From: Candidatus Hydrogenedentota bacterium
GTDB lineage: Bacteria > Hydrogenedentota > Hydrogenedentia > Hydrogenedentales > SLHB01
DNA length: 43,782 nucleotides
Reading direction: 5' to 3'
Assembly: GCA_016209895.1 (NCBI GenBank)
Contig: JACQVH010000176.1
Location: 1-43,782, forward strand
Shown: one piece after another, positions 14,200 through 22,809 of the stretch
Layout: the number at the start of each line of letters is the position of its first letter
How positions within the stretch are numbered: position 1 is the first letter of the stretch
Position numbers and translations under genes: made by a program
The notes under the pieces: generated by a model
What the model was told of the DNA's origin: nothing
The model's input: only the letters and a program-made list of their open reading frames with translations
The model's database searches: none

Positions 14200-16071
14200 A
14201 TGAAAACCAGCGAAGAGAAAGACGTTCCGATCGAAAACCTGCTCGAGTATCTGAAGCGCACCCGTGGATTCGATTTCACCGGCTATAAGCGTTCGAGCTT
14301 GATACGCCGGATCGAAAAACGCATGCAGACGGTGTCCATCGAAACTTTCTCGGACTATGCAGATTACTTGGAGGTGCATCCGGAGGAGTTTGCCCAACTT
14401 TTCAATACGATTCTGATTAATGTGACCGATTTCTTTCGCGACCCGGCGACCTGGGAGTACCTCCGTGAGGACATTCTCCCGCGGATTTTGGCCAACAAGC
14501 GCAATAATGAGCCCATCCGGGTGTGGAGCGCCGGCTGCGCTTCCGGCCAGGAACCCTATACGCTGGCGATTCTGATGAGCGAAACCATGGGCCGGGATGC
14601 GTTCCAGGATCAGGTCAAAATCTATGGCACCGACGCCGACGAAGACGCGCTCACCCAGGCCCGCCACGCCAGCTATACCGCCAAGGACCTCGAAGGCGTG
14701 CCTGAGGAGTTGCGGGATGTTTATTTCGAAAAGCTTAATAATCGCTGCCTCTTCCGCAACGACTTGCGCCGGTCCGTGATCTTCGGGCGCCACGATCTGG
14801 TGCAAGACGCTCCCATCTCCCGCGTGGACTTGCTGGTCTGCCGCAACACCCTCATGTACTTCAACTCGGAAACCCAGGGCCGTATTCTGTCGCGCTTTCA
14901 TTTCGCCTTGAATGAAGCCGGTTACTTATTCCTGGGTAAGGCAGAGACGCTACTCACCCATGCGAATCTTTTTACCCCGCTTCATTTGAAGCACCGGTTC
15001 TTTTCCAAGGTTGCGGGTATCAATCTGCGCGACCGTCTCCTCGTGATGGCGCAGGCGGGCGACATGGACGGCGGCAATCATGTGGCACGCCAGGTGCGCA
15101 TCCGCGAAGCGGCCTTCGATTCAAATCCCGCCGCGCAACTGATTGTGGACGCCAATGGGATCTTGATTTTGGCCAATGAACGAGCCCGAACGCTTTTCAA
15201 TTTGGCGGTGAAAGACCTGGGGCGGCCGCTTCAAGACCTGGAAATCTCCTATCGTCCTGTAGAGTTGCGTTCGCTCATTGACCTCGCTTATGCCGAGCGG
15301 CGGGTCGTCGCGGTCGGTGAAATTCAGCGGCATCTGCCCAACGGCGACATCCAGTATTTAGATCTGCAGGTCATACCCCTGGTGTATAACGGGGATGCCT
15401 TGCTTGGGGTCAGCGTCAGTTATTACGATGCCACACCCGCGCACCGGCTCCACGAAGAGCTCCGGCGGTCAAACCAGGACCTTGAGACCGCCTTGGAAGA
15501 ATTGCAGTCCGCCAACGAGGAACTCGAGACCACCAACGAGGAATTGCAGTCCGCCAACGAGGAACTCGAGACGACCAACGAAGAACTGCAGTCGGCCAAT
15601 GAAGAACTGGAAACGATCAACGAGGAGCTCCAATCCTCGAACGAGGAATTACAAACGGTCAACGAAGAACTGCGCCAACGCACGGACGAATTCAATCAGT
15701 CTAACACCTGGCTGCAATCGGTCCTCGGTATCTTGCCGGCCGGTCTGGTCGTCGTGGACCGCCAGTTCACCGTGCTACTCTGGAATCGGCAGGCCGAAGA
15801 ACTCTGGGGGTTGCGGTCCGACGAGGTCCGAGGCCGATCCTTTTGGTCTCTCGATATCGGCCTGCCCGTGGAACAGTTGAAGGGACCGGCCAAGGCGTGC
15901 TTCGACCGACAGGTGCAGAACCCTTCCGTAGTGCTCGACGCGACCAATCGTCGCGGCCGGTTCGTCAAGTGTCGGGTCTCTTGTTCGCTCTTTCTCAGCC
16001 CGCTCGCCGGGGATTTGGAGGTGGCGTTGTTGATGGAAGACGTGACGGCGCTCGAGCACAAACCGGATTAG
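14200..16071 (+). CDS. cheR: CheR methyltransferase fused to two PAS domains through a repetitive coiled coil
   Basis: A 623-residue protein. The CheR N-terminal helices (about 8-60) and SAM-binding methyltransferase domain (about 65-275) include VWSAGCASGQEPYTL (109-121, SAM loop), YGTDADEDAL and LVCRNTLMYF. A PAS domain follows (about 300-415), then a long coiled coil (about 418-500) with four 14-residue tandem repeats at 434-489 of the EELQSANEELETTN type. A second PAS (about 505-620, GLVVVDRQFTVLLWN) ends the protein. No kinase or receiver is attached. It would methylate glutamates of unknown partners and relay a PAS-sensed signal. The 11-bp spacing from cheB indicates one transcript. Confidence 0.93.
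   Translation: MKTSEEKDVPIENLLEYLKRTRGFDFTGYKRSSLIRRIEKRMQTVSIETFSDYADYLEVHPEEFAQLFNTILINVTDFFRDPATWEYLREDILPRILANKRNNEPIRVWSAGCASGQEPYTLAILMSETMGRDAFQDQVKIYGTDADEDALTQARHASYTAKDLEGVPEELRDVYFEKLNNRCLFRNDLRRSVIFGRHDLVQDAPISRVDLLVCRNTLMYFNSETQGRILSRFHFALNEAGYLFLGKAETLLTHANLFTPLHLKHRFFSKVAGINLRDRLLVMAQAGDMDGGNHVARQVRIREAAFDSNPAAQLIVDANGILILANERARTLFNLAVKDLGRPLQDLEISYRPVELRSLIDLAYAERRVVAVGEIQRHLPNGDIQYLDLQVIPLVYNGDALLGVSVSYYDATPAHRLHEELRRSNQDLETALEELQSANEELETTNEELQSANEELETTNEELQSANEELETINEELQSSNEELQTVNEELRQRTDEFNQSNTWLQSVLGILPAGLVVVDRQFTVLLWNRQAEELWGLRSDEVRGRSFWSLDIGLPVEQLKGPAKACFDRQVQNPSVVLDATNRRGRFVKCRVSCSLFLSPLAGDLEVALLMEDVTALEHKPD
15499..15666 (+). repeat. Four in-frame 42-bp tandem repeats
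   Basis: Copies start at 15499, 15541, 15583 and 15625, each encoding 14 residues (E-L-Q-S-x-N-E-E-L-x-T-x-N-E). The first two copies are almost identical at DNA level and the later ones diverge, so the array grew recently at its 5' end. Fourteen residues are two heptads, so copies add or remove length without breaking the coil register. Confidence 0.9.
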
Positions 16072-16424
16072 GACATGGCGTGGTGCAAGAATCCTTTTTG
16101 GGGTTCCTGACGGGAACCAATCTGAATCGTCACGCGAAGCGCGTGGTGAGTTTAGGGCGGCGGACGAAACCTACGGTAAAGAACCCCAGCCTCAACGACC
16201 CCGAAACGGTCGAACGGCTTTTTGAAACACGCTCTTAGTAGGACGAGGTCCCCGAACCCGCGGCCGGGGGCCTGATGAGAATCCCAGTGAGATTCTTCAC
16301 CAACCCCCAATGCGGGGGTGATGCTCGACCCGGATGAAATGTATAAGGATCTGGTGTTATAAAGAATGTGTATCCCTCGATCCCCGCGCTTCAAGCAGGG
16401 GGTATTTATTGGAGGACAGAAACC
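16072..16424. other. 353-bp gap with several hairpins between cheR-PAS and the kinase gene
   Basis: No coding sequence is convincing here. It holds AGAATC...GATTCT (16278-16283 / 16291-16296), ACCCCC...GGGGGT (16303-16308 / 16314-16319) and a CCCCGC...GCAGGGG stem near 16379-16398 followed by TATTTATT just before the kinase ribosome site. It could be a leader that modulates kinase expression. The first hairpin resembles ones upstream of def (see findings). Confidence 0.4.
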
Positions 16425-17693
16425 ATGGAGCAGACTTCGCTTCGAGGCGTCGGTGCTACCGGCCGGCGGCATCTGCACGCGCTGCAGGAACACGCGGGGG
16501 ACGGGGCCGAGGTGTCCCCGGAGCTGGTTACGGCCCTGGAAGAGTTATCGGTCTCGATGGAAGAACTACAGGCCACCGAGGAGGAACTGCGCGCGCAAAA
16601 TGAGCAGTTACGGGGGGCGCAGCACGCCATAGACGAGGAGCGGCGGCGGTATCTCGATTTGTTCGAATTGGCGCCGGACGGCTATTTGGTGACCGATGCC
16701 GAGGCGGTTATTCAAGAAGCCAATCAGGCCATGGCCGGCATGCTCAAGGTGTCCGAAGAGACGCTCGAGGGCAAGCCTTTGCTGGTGTTTGTCCCCGAGG
16801 AGGAGCGTCGAGAGTTCCATACCCGTTTGACCCAATTACTCCAATCAGGTCCTGGCACCAAAAGGGTTTCCTGGATGATAAACCTGCGACCTCGCAAAGG
16901 TAACGCGTTCCCGGCCGCGGCAACGATCGGCATAACGCGCGACGGCCAGCATCAAATCTCCAGTTTGCGGTGGCTTCTTCGGGACATTACCGAGAGGCGG
17001 GAGGCGGAGGAGCGATTAGTTGCTTATCAGGAACAACTTCAATCGTTGACCTCGGAGCTCACGTTGGCCGAGGAGCGGGAACGGCGAAATATCGCCTCGG
17101 GAATCCATGACCAGGTGATTCAAAACCTCGCGGTCGCCGCCATTCGCCTGGACTCGGTGAAGAGTCTGATCGGCCCGCCGGACCTGCGGCACGAGATCGT
17201 TCAGGTTCGAGAGGCGCTTCGTTCCGTGGTCGCGGATCTGCGCAACCTGACCTTTGATTTAAGCCCGCCGATACTGTACGAACTGGGCTTGGAGGCGGCC
17301 CTGCAATACTTGGCGGAGCGATTTCAGGCGAGACACGGCATTACGGTTGAGCTTAAGAATGACAGTGGGGACGACGCGCTTTCCGAAGAGGTGCGCCTAA
17401 CCTTGTTTCGGTCCGTCGGAGAACTACTTACCAACGTGATCAAACACGGGCATGCAAGCCGCGTCACCGTTGGCATGAGCGCAGTTGAGGACCAGGTTCG
17501 AGTTTGTGTGGAGGATAACGGCCAAGGCTTTGACCCGAGCCAGTTGGACACACGCCGGGCGGGCGAGCTCGGTTTCGGCCTGTTTAGTATTCGGGAACGA
17601 ATACGCTTCCTGGGCGGCCGGCTGTTACTCGAATCGGAACCAGGACGGGGAACGCGAGTAACGCTCGAGGCGCCGCGGCGCGAACGGGAATGA
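16425..17693 (+). CDS. PAS-containing sensor histidine kinase of the NarX/DegS (HisKA_3) type
   Basis: A 422-residue cytoplasmic kinase. The start at 16425 follows GGAGGA; an earlier in-frame codon at 16368 lies in the leader. A coiled coil at 33-70 (ELSVSMEELQATEEELRAQN) is followed by a PAS domain (76-190, GYLVTDAEAVIQEAN). The HisKA_3 box is EERERRNIASGIHDQ, with phospho-acceptor H228. The ATPase domain has an N box around N337, G1 DNGQGF (364-369) and G2 GFGLFSIRERI (383-393). There are no membrane segments, so it senses a cytoplasmic cue or receives it from CheR-PAS. The cognate regulator follows 22 bp after the stop. Confidence 0.95.
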   Translation: MEQTSLRGVGATGRRHLHALQEHAGDGAEVSPELVTALEELSVSMEELQATEEELRAQNEQLRGAQHAIDEERRRYLDLFELAPDGYLVTDAEAVIQEANQAMAGMLKVSEETLEGKPLLVFVPEEERREFHTRLTQLLQSGPGTKRVSWMINLRPRKGNAFPAAATIGITRDGQHQISSLRWLLRDITERREAEERLVAYQEQLQSLTSELTLAEERERRNIASGIHDQVIQNLAVAAIRLDSVKSLIGPPDLRHEIVQVREALRSVVADLRNLTFDLSPPILYELGLEAALQYLAERFQARHGITVELKNDSGDDALSEEVRLTLFRSVGELLTNVIKHGHASRVTVGMSAVEDQVRVCVEDNGQGFDPSQLDTRRAGELGFGLFSIRERIRFLGGRLLLESEPGRGTRVTLEAPRRERE

Positions 17694-17715
17694 GTTTCCC
17701 TTCGGACCGCCGGTG

Positions 17716-18363
17716 ATGAAAATCCGCGTTCTATTAGCCGATGACCACAAACTCATGCGTGACGGCCTCAGCAGTCTGCTCCAAAAAGAGCCACGGGTCG
17801 AGGTTGTGGGCGTGGCCGAATCGGGCCGGTCCGCGGTACAATTGGCGAAAGAACTCCAACCGGACGTCATGGTCATGGACGTCGCCATGCCCGATCTCAA
17901 CGGCGTGGAAGCGGCTCGACGTATCCGGATGGAAAATCCGAACGTGCGCGTGCTCGCGCTCTCGATGCACGACGACAAGCGCTTCGTGGCGCGGATGCTC
18001 CAAGCGGGGGCTTCCGGGTATCTGTTGAAGGATTGCGCCTGCGGCGAATTAGTGCGCGCCATCGAAACGGTGCATCGAAAACAGGTCTATCTCAGCGAGA
18101 GCATCACCACCCTGGTGACCGACGAATACAAGCGCCAGCTTACCACGACGGGCGCGTCGCCGGAGGTCATCCTCAGCCCCAAAGAGCGCGAGGTGCTCCA
18201 ACTGCTGAGCGAAGGCAAGTCCACCAAACAGATTGCCGCGAAACTGCACGTCAGCGTGAAGACCATCGAAACCCACCGCACCCAAATCATGGAGAAGCTG
18301 GATCTCCACAGCGTGGCCGAACTCACCAAGTACGCCGTCCGCGAAGGAATCACGTCCCTCTGA
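17716..18363 (+). CDS. NarL/FixJ-family response regulator
   Basis: A 215-residue regulator. The receiver domain (1-120) has the acidic pair D9/D10 in LLADDHKLM, phospho-acceptor D55 (VMVMDVAMPD) and Lys in GYLLKD. A LuxR-type helix-turn-helix follows at about 148-208 (LSPKEREVLQLLSEGKSTKQ ... VSVKTIETHRTQIMEKL). It is the expected partner of HisKA_3 kinases and probably binds DNA as a dimer when phosphorylated. The ATG at 17716 is preferred; a GTG directly before it would add one residue. The target genes are not identifiable. Confidence 0.95.
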   Translation: MKIRVLLADDHKLMRDGLSSLLQKEPRVEVVGVAESGRSAVQLAKELQPDVMVMDVAMPDLNGVEAARRIRMENPNVRVLALSMHDDKRFVARMLQAGASGYLLKDCACGELVRAIETVHRKQVYLSESITTLVTDEYKRQLTTTGASPEVILSPKEREVLQLLSEGKSTKQIAAKLHVSVKTIETHRTQIMEKLDLHSVAELTKYAVREGITSL

Positions 18364-18380
18364 CGAATGCGGAATGCGGC

Positions 18381-18420
18381 TCAGGAAATTCGAAGGGTAG
18401 AATCAGGGATTTCCTGATTT
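18381..18420 (+). terminator. Possible terminator after the NarL-type regulator
   Basis: TCAGGAAAT (18381-18389) pairs perfectly with ATTTCCTGA (18409-18417), and an alternative inner stem AATCAGG/CCTGATT exists. Only a short TTT follows, so termination would be weak. Confidence 0.35.
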
Positions 18421-18573
18421 CGGATTAGTTCCACATAATGCACAATAAGGTTGTGTGCGGAACATGAGTGGGGGTTCCGCCGAGCTACCTGTAGACGGGC
18501 GGTGTTCGCCAAGGTTTGCGGGGAGGGTGATGGTTAAAGGCGGACACCGCCCAAACTACGAGGTGACCGCGAT

Positions 18574-19380
18574 TTGAAGTTTTGTGATATGAAGATACGT
18601 ATTTTACTGGTAGATGACCACGCCGGCGTACGGGAAAGCCTCGGGCGATTCCTGCGCCGCGAGCCGGATATCGAGATCGTCGGGGAAGCTGAAGACGGAC
18701 GCGCCGCCGTCACCGTTCTCGAACGATTGCACCCCGACGTCGTGCTCATGGACGTCCTTATGCCCGCAATTAACGGCATCGAGGCCACGCGCGTGATCAA
18801 GCGGCGATGGCCCGAAACGCGAGTCATCGCACTGTCGGTGCATTCGCATGAGGGTTATATTTCCAAGATGCTGGAAGCCGGCGCCTCCGATTACATCCTC
18901 AAAGACAACATTGCCGAGGAACTGCTTCATGCGATCCGCTCGAGAAAGCATCCCGAATCCGAGGAGACCAAACCCGCACAGTTTCTGCCGCGCGGCCACG
19001 AACGTATCCTGATCGTGGACGACGAGAAAGCGCTTTTGTCGGCCATCGAACGGCTTCTGCGAAGCTTGGGATATGAAGTTACGGCCCTGTCCAGCAGCCT
19101 CGAGGCGTTGCAGGCGGTAATTGATCGTCCCCATTGGTTCGACTTGATCGTCACGGACCTAGGCTTGCCTGAAACGAACGGCCTGGAATTGGCAAGCGAG
19201 ATTCACAAGGCGCATCCGAGCACGCCCGTCATATTGATCAGTGGCGACGGCGAGGTTTTCGATGGTACGGAGCTGAGTGCGGGAGGAGTGAAGGAGCTTC
19301 TCCGTAAACCCTTCGACCTAGCCACCGTCTCCCGGGTCATCCGCCGCGTCCTGGACGCGACGGCGGCCGGCGAATCCTGA
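18574..19380 (+). CDS. Double-receiver response regulator without an output domain
   Basis: A 268-residue protein. The TTG at 18574 is proposed as start because GAGGTGA lies 7 bases upstream; an ATG at 18589 is the alternative and loses only five residues. Receiver 1 (about 6-125) is NarL-like with D60 (VVLMDVLMP) and K110 in DYILKD. Receiver 2 (about 143-262) starts ILIVDDEKAL, with D195 (LIVTDLGLPE) and K245 (LRKPF). The two receivers are of different subtypes and no DNA-binding or enzyme domain follows. It may act as a phosphate sink, a relay, or a regulator by protein contact with the upstream kinase system. Confidence 0.92.
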   Translation: MKFCDMKIRILLVDDHAGVRESLGRFLRREPDIEIVGEAEDGRAAVTVLERLHPDVVLMDVLMPAINGIEATRVIKRRWPETRVIALSVHSHEGYISKMLEAGASDYILKDNIAEELLHAIRSRKHPESEETKPAQFLPRGHERILIVDDEKALLSAIERLLRSLGYEVTALSSSLEALQAVIDRPHWFDLIVTDLGLPETNGLELASEIHKAHPSTPVILISGDGEVFDGTELSAGGVKELLRKPFDLATVSRVIRRVLDATAAGES

Positions 19381-19582
19381 GCCGCCAACATAGGCACGGA
19401 AGAGTTGGGCAAGTTCGCCGGGGCGGACCGGAACATAATCGGGCGGCAACTTTTCCTGAAGGTCTTTCAGCCATGAGGGGTAGTGATACCAACTGATGGC
19501 CATGGCGCTCATGAAACCCGGCCGGCCGGGGCATTTCCAGTGATTTCTTCCAATAGCCGAGCGTTGGCGTAATCCATGTCAT
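19381..19582 (-). pseudogene. Frameshifted remnant downstream of the URO-D gene
   Basis: Two overlapping minus-strand frames read as one interrupted protein: MTWITPTLGYWKKSLEMPR (from 19582), then, after a shift near 19515, GFMSAMAISWYHYPSWLKDL followed by LPPDYVPVRPGELAQLFRAY (to about 19390). The second part, with a 'PPDYVVVRPDQL' flavour, looks like the C-terminal end of a large secreted glycan-active protein family seen beside URO-D genes in PVC-type bacteria. This assignment is from memory of the pattern and is weak. It begins 4 bp after the URO-D stop and runs into the end of the double-receiver gene, so the gene was probably cut down by deletion. Confidence 0.4.
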
Positions 19583-19585
19583 CCC

Positions 19586-20590
19586 TTATTGTGCCTGCAA
19601 CACTTCGATCATGGCGGCGATTTTATCGGGCCTTGCGTCGCCGGGTATGGCGTGGGCCGGAGCGGCAAAATAGCCGCCGCTCCGGCCGACGACGTTCAGG
19701 AGTTTCTCAACTTCCTTGCGCGTTTCCTGGGGCGTGGCGTAGGGCAGCGTGCGTTGTGTGCTGATACCGCCGTAAAAGCTGAGACGGTCGCCGTACTGTG
19801 CCTTGACCTCATACACGTCCATCACTTCGGGCTGGAACGGATTGAACGCATCCACGCCGGCATCGATCAGGTCCGGGAAGAGTTCCCCGACGTTTCCGCA
19901 ACAGTGAATGAAGACTTGTTTCCCTCGGCGTTTGACCGCTGCATACATTTGTCGAACCCGCGGCAGGATGTACTCGCGCCACAGTCCCTGGCCCATGATC
20001 AGTCCGCGCTGGCTGCCCCAGTCGTCGCCGAACATCATGCCGTCTATGTCGTACGCACGAGCCCGTTCGATGATTTGCAGGTTGTAATCCAGAATGCGGT
20101 CCAGCAGGCGGTTCACGAAAGGCGGGTCTTCCATCATTGCCGCCAATACTGTTTCCATACCGGCCAACGCCCACGCGCGCTCAAACAGACTGAATCCCAG
20201 TTGTGCAATGACAAAGCTATCGTCCTCCGCTTCCATGGCTGATTCAAACGATTCCCAAATGCTGGGATTGTCCGGGTCGGGAAACGCGAAACTCTCGACG
20301 TTTTCCGGAGTGACGGCGCGGTTGGCCACGATGCCGATGTCCTTGTCCACGCTCCGGTCCCACACGACGCCGAAGTGGTCTTGAACCCGGTTGGGGCCCA
20401 CTTCCTGCCAGGCTTTCCTCGGGTGGCAGCTCAGCATGGCGAAACAGTTGCCGAGCTTGGATTCGAAATCCGGGTCGGCGTAATACTCGACCATCTTGGC
20501 GCGCGCGGGAATCGTGAAATGGACGCAGTATGGGGTCTTGTCCGGCTGGCGATGTTCAAGGGACGCGATGACCCGCTCACGGTTGGTCAT
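19586..20590 (-). CDS. URO-D-family methyltransferase-like protein (1)
   Basis: A 334-residue protein of the uroporphyrinogen-decarboxylase superfamily, which includes HemE and the cobamide methyltransferases MtaA/MtbA/CmuA. Family landmarks are MTNRERVIASLEHRQPDKTP at the N-terminus and VFIHCCGNVGELFPDLIDAG with H229-x-C231, matching the first half of the zinc motif of methyltransferases. In the place of the distal Cys ligand, GYFAAPAHAIPGDARPDK is found, so the zinc site is incomplete or differs. No HemE active-site arginine pattern is evident, so a haem role is unlikely. The start codon overlaps the stop of the GH99-like gene (ATGA), indicating translational coupling. Probable role: transfer or removal of methyl groups on an unknown substrate. 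Confidence 0.85.
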   Translation of the reverse strand: MTNRERVIASLEHRQPDKTPYCVHFTIPARAKMVEYYADPDFESKLGNCFAMLSCHPRKAWQEVGPNRVQDHFGVVWDRSVDKDIGIVANRAVTPENVESFAFPDPDNPSIWESFESAMEAEDDSFVIAQLGFSLFERAWALAGMETVLAAMMEDPPFVNRLLDRILDYNLQIIERARAYDIDGMMFGDDWGSQRGLIMGQGLWREYILPRVRQMYAAVKRRGKQVFIHCCGNVGELFPDLIDAGVDAFNPFQPEVMDVYEVKAQYGDRLSFYGGISTQRTLPYATPQETRKEVEKLLNVVGRSGGYFAAPAHAIPGDARPDKIAAMIEVLQAQ

Positions 20591-22776
20591 GTTCTTTCTC
20601 TCTGCAATGTAAACTCGACGGCGACCTGCGCGCGGGGCATAAGGTCCGCCGGTAACTCGTCCTGCGTGTAGGACAAGGCGTAGCGGGCCTGCGTGCCTTC
20701 CGCGATAAGTGTGAGGGTTGCGGGGCCGTCGGACACGCGCGACAGGTCCAGCGTGGCCCGGTTGCCATGGAGATTTCGCGCAACGGTTTTCCCGTTCAAG
20801 AGCAGAGTGAATCCGGACGGCGGTTTACCGACCCAGGTCCATTCCACCGGGAGTTGGTCCGAAGTTACCACGTCGCCACGACGCGGTGTGGAAATGACGG
20901 CCACCGTGGTTTGGGGCGTCTCCTGGCGATACAGGTCTACCAACGCGCGCGTGAGATTGAGAAAGTAGAATCCCCAACCACCTTGGCCTCGGTAGGCGGG
21001 CGTGGTGAGGGATACCGGCTCGATGTCGTCGCTGAGTTCGACGCTATACGAGTCCACGTAGATTTCGTGTTGCGGCCCGTAGCCGGAACCCTCGCGCTGG
21101 CCCGCGAACTCCTGGTATTGGTGCAACTCGAGGAAGCGCGGGCGGTGTGCGAGCGCGGACTTAAAGCCCTCGACGAAGGTCCAGCCGCCGCGTCGCCCAT
21201 AGGCGGACTCGTGCTTCCATCCGCGCGGACCGAAGCACGCAGTCGAGACGGTGAGCGCCTCCGGTTGCCCGTCGTGATAGGTGACCACCGGCGTCAGCGA
21301 GGAATCCATCCAGGACCAATAGCCGTGTTGATCAAAGTGCGTATGTTCGAGTTGCGAGGCCTGCCAGCGGACCGTGAAGAGGTCGTCGCGCGCGCGCGGC
21401 TGCCGGTGATCGCTTAACCATTGGGGGCCACCGCCGTTGTGGATGAGGAGCAGCGGCTTACCCAGATAGTCCACGAAGAGCCCGGCGTAACGCGGATTGC
21501 GCACGAGGTTCTCATGAATCCAGGCCATCTCCTCGTTCACGGCGGTCATGGTCGTGCTCGGCCCGTTGGTCAGGCCGAGGTAGAGGACGGTCTTGGGCAC
21601 GCGTATGCCTTCGTCCCGCATAGCCGCCAGTGATTCGAGGGCGAGTATCGTGGAATGGATGATCTCCCGCGCCGAATCGCTGCATTCGGAGAAGTGCTCT
21701 TTGTCCCAGAGTTGATTGGTCCAGTCCACGACGAGAAAGTCAATACCGGACTCAGTCAGCCACAGCATCTGCTGGCGCGTGACGTCCGGATTCCAGGAGT
21801 GATAGAAGCCCATGAGCGGCACGGCCTGCGCCGTGGACCAATCCGCGTTCCGAGGCGTAAACCACGGCTCCCATTGAGCGCCCACCAGGTGCTCCGGGTC
21901 CTCGGGAAGATAACACAGGTTTCGTCGCTCGACCCATACGTCCACGGCGTTTGACAAGATGGCATCAGGTGGAAGAAGCGTTCCGGCCAGGCGCTGTCGA
22001 AGATGGGCGGTGCCTGGCCAACTATTCATCATGGGTCCCCATAGACTGTTCTGTGCGACACCGTGCGATACAATCTCGGCGCCGGCATCCGGCGTTGGGT
22101 TCGGCCACCCAGACGGCGGTGCATCGAATGCGCGCCATTGCGGGGTACTGATGACGGTAATTGGACCCCCGTCAATTTCCAGTACCATCCATAGAATGAA
22201 TCCGGCCGGTCCCGTGCTGTTCTTGGCTTCGACGGAGAGCGCGTTGGGGCCACGCTCGAATAGTTCGGGTTTGAATTCCACAAGTTGGATGCTTGACCAA
22301 CCGGCGACGTTTCCGATCACCTGTCCGTTGAGCATGACCGTCGCGGCGTCGTCGGCGGCCATCCAGACCGTGGCCTTCTTGGGGACGCCTCGTACATCGA
22401 ATACGTGCTGAAGATAGACCGTCTGACCGTCCTTGACCTCCTTCGTCCAAATCCATTCGGGTTGGGGTTCGGGCCGCAGAGGAATGAGCGCAACTTGGAC
22501 GCGCGCGCCGCCCGGATTCGGCAGCGGGATGTGGAACGTGGCGCGGCCCTGCGCATCCGCGAACTCATGCGCGCCCCAACGCCGACCGTTAACGTAAGGA
22601 TGCAATTCGTACCGGGTCGTGGAGGATTTGCTGGTCGCTTTGACTCGGGCCTTCAACTCCATGCTTCGGCCCATCCCGACGCGTTCCTTGTCTACGGCAA
22701 TTCGAAGCTGCTCTGCCCGCGCCGTCATGCAAGCCAGGACTAACACCACGACGATTACTACGATCACTTTCAACAT
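20587..22776 (-). CDS. Secreted GH99-like protein
   Basis: A 729-residue protein. The signal peptide is MLKVIVVIVVVLVLACMTARA. Residues about 22-100 form a beta-sandwich; about 110-210 look like a galactose-binding-type module (VWMAADDAATVMLNG ... FERGPNALSVEAKN). The central part (about 310-600) resembles GH99/WbsX-like TIM barrels: VPLMGFYHSWNPDVTRQQM, then LTESGIDFLVVDWTNQLWD, KTVLYLGLTNGPSTT and YLGKPLLLIHNGG. A C-terminal beta domain (about 640-729) follows. GH99 enzymes cleave internal alpha-mannosyl bonds; whether this one does is unknown. It lies in a same-strand block with two URO-D proteins and another large secreted protein. Confidence 0.75.
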   Translation of the reverse strand: MLKVIVVIVVVLVLACMTARAEQLRIAVDKERVGMGRSMELKARVKATSKSSTTRYELHPYVNGRRWGAHEFADAQGRATFHIPLPNPGGARVQVALIPLRPEPQPEWIWTKEVKDGQTVYLQHVFDVRGVPKKATVWMAADDAATVMLNGQVIGNVAGWSSIQLVEFKPELFERGPNALSVEAKNSTGPAGFILWMVLEIDGGPITVISTPQWRAFDAPPSGWPNPTPDAGAEIVSHGVAQNSLWGPMMNSWPGTAHLRQRLAGTLLPPDAILSNAVDVWVERRNLCYLPEDPEHLVGAQWEPWFTPRNADWSTAQAVPLMGFYHSWNPDVTRQQMLWLTESGIDFLVVDWTNQLWDKEHFSECSDSAREIIHSTILALESLAAMRDEGIRVPKTVLYLGLTNGPSTTMTAVNEEMAWIHENLVRNPRYAGLFVDYLGKPLLLIHNGGGPQWLSDHRQPRARDDLFTVRWQASQLEHTHFDQHGYWSWMDSSLTPVVTYHDGQPEALTVSTACFGPRGWKHESAYGRRGGWTFVEGFKSALAHRPRFLELHQYQEFAGQREGSGYGPQHEIYVDSYSVELSDDIEPVSLTTPAYRGQGGWGFYFLNLTRALVDLYRQETPQTTVAVISTPRRGDVVTSDQLPVEWTWVGKPPSGFTLLLNGKTVARNLHGNRATLDLSRVSDGPATLTLIAEGTQARYALSYTQDELPADLMPRAQVAVEFTLQRERT

Positions 22777-22809
22777 GTGCGGTCTCTTTGAGTCAAGTCT
22801 TCGCCCCTT

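Noticed and set aside
14059..14901. 280-codon minus-strand frame
   Set aside because: Shadow of the cheB end and cheR start, where catalytic motifs are on the plus strand.
16303..16319. ACCCCC/GGGGGT hairpin as a terminator after cheR-PAS
   Set aside because: No T-tract follows on either strand; more likely part of a structured leader.
16152..16493. 113-codon minus-strand frame in the leader of the kinase
   Set aside because: No ribosome site, no recognisable domain, runs into the kinase coding region.
18574..19380. DNA-binding output domain in the double-receiver protein
   Set aside because: After the second receiver only about six residues remain; no helix-turn-helix is present.
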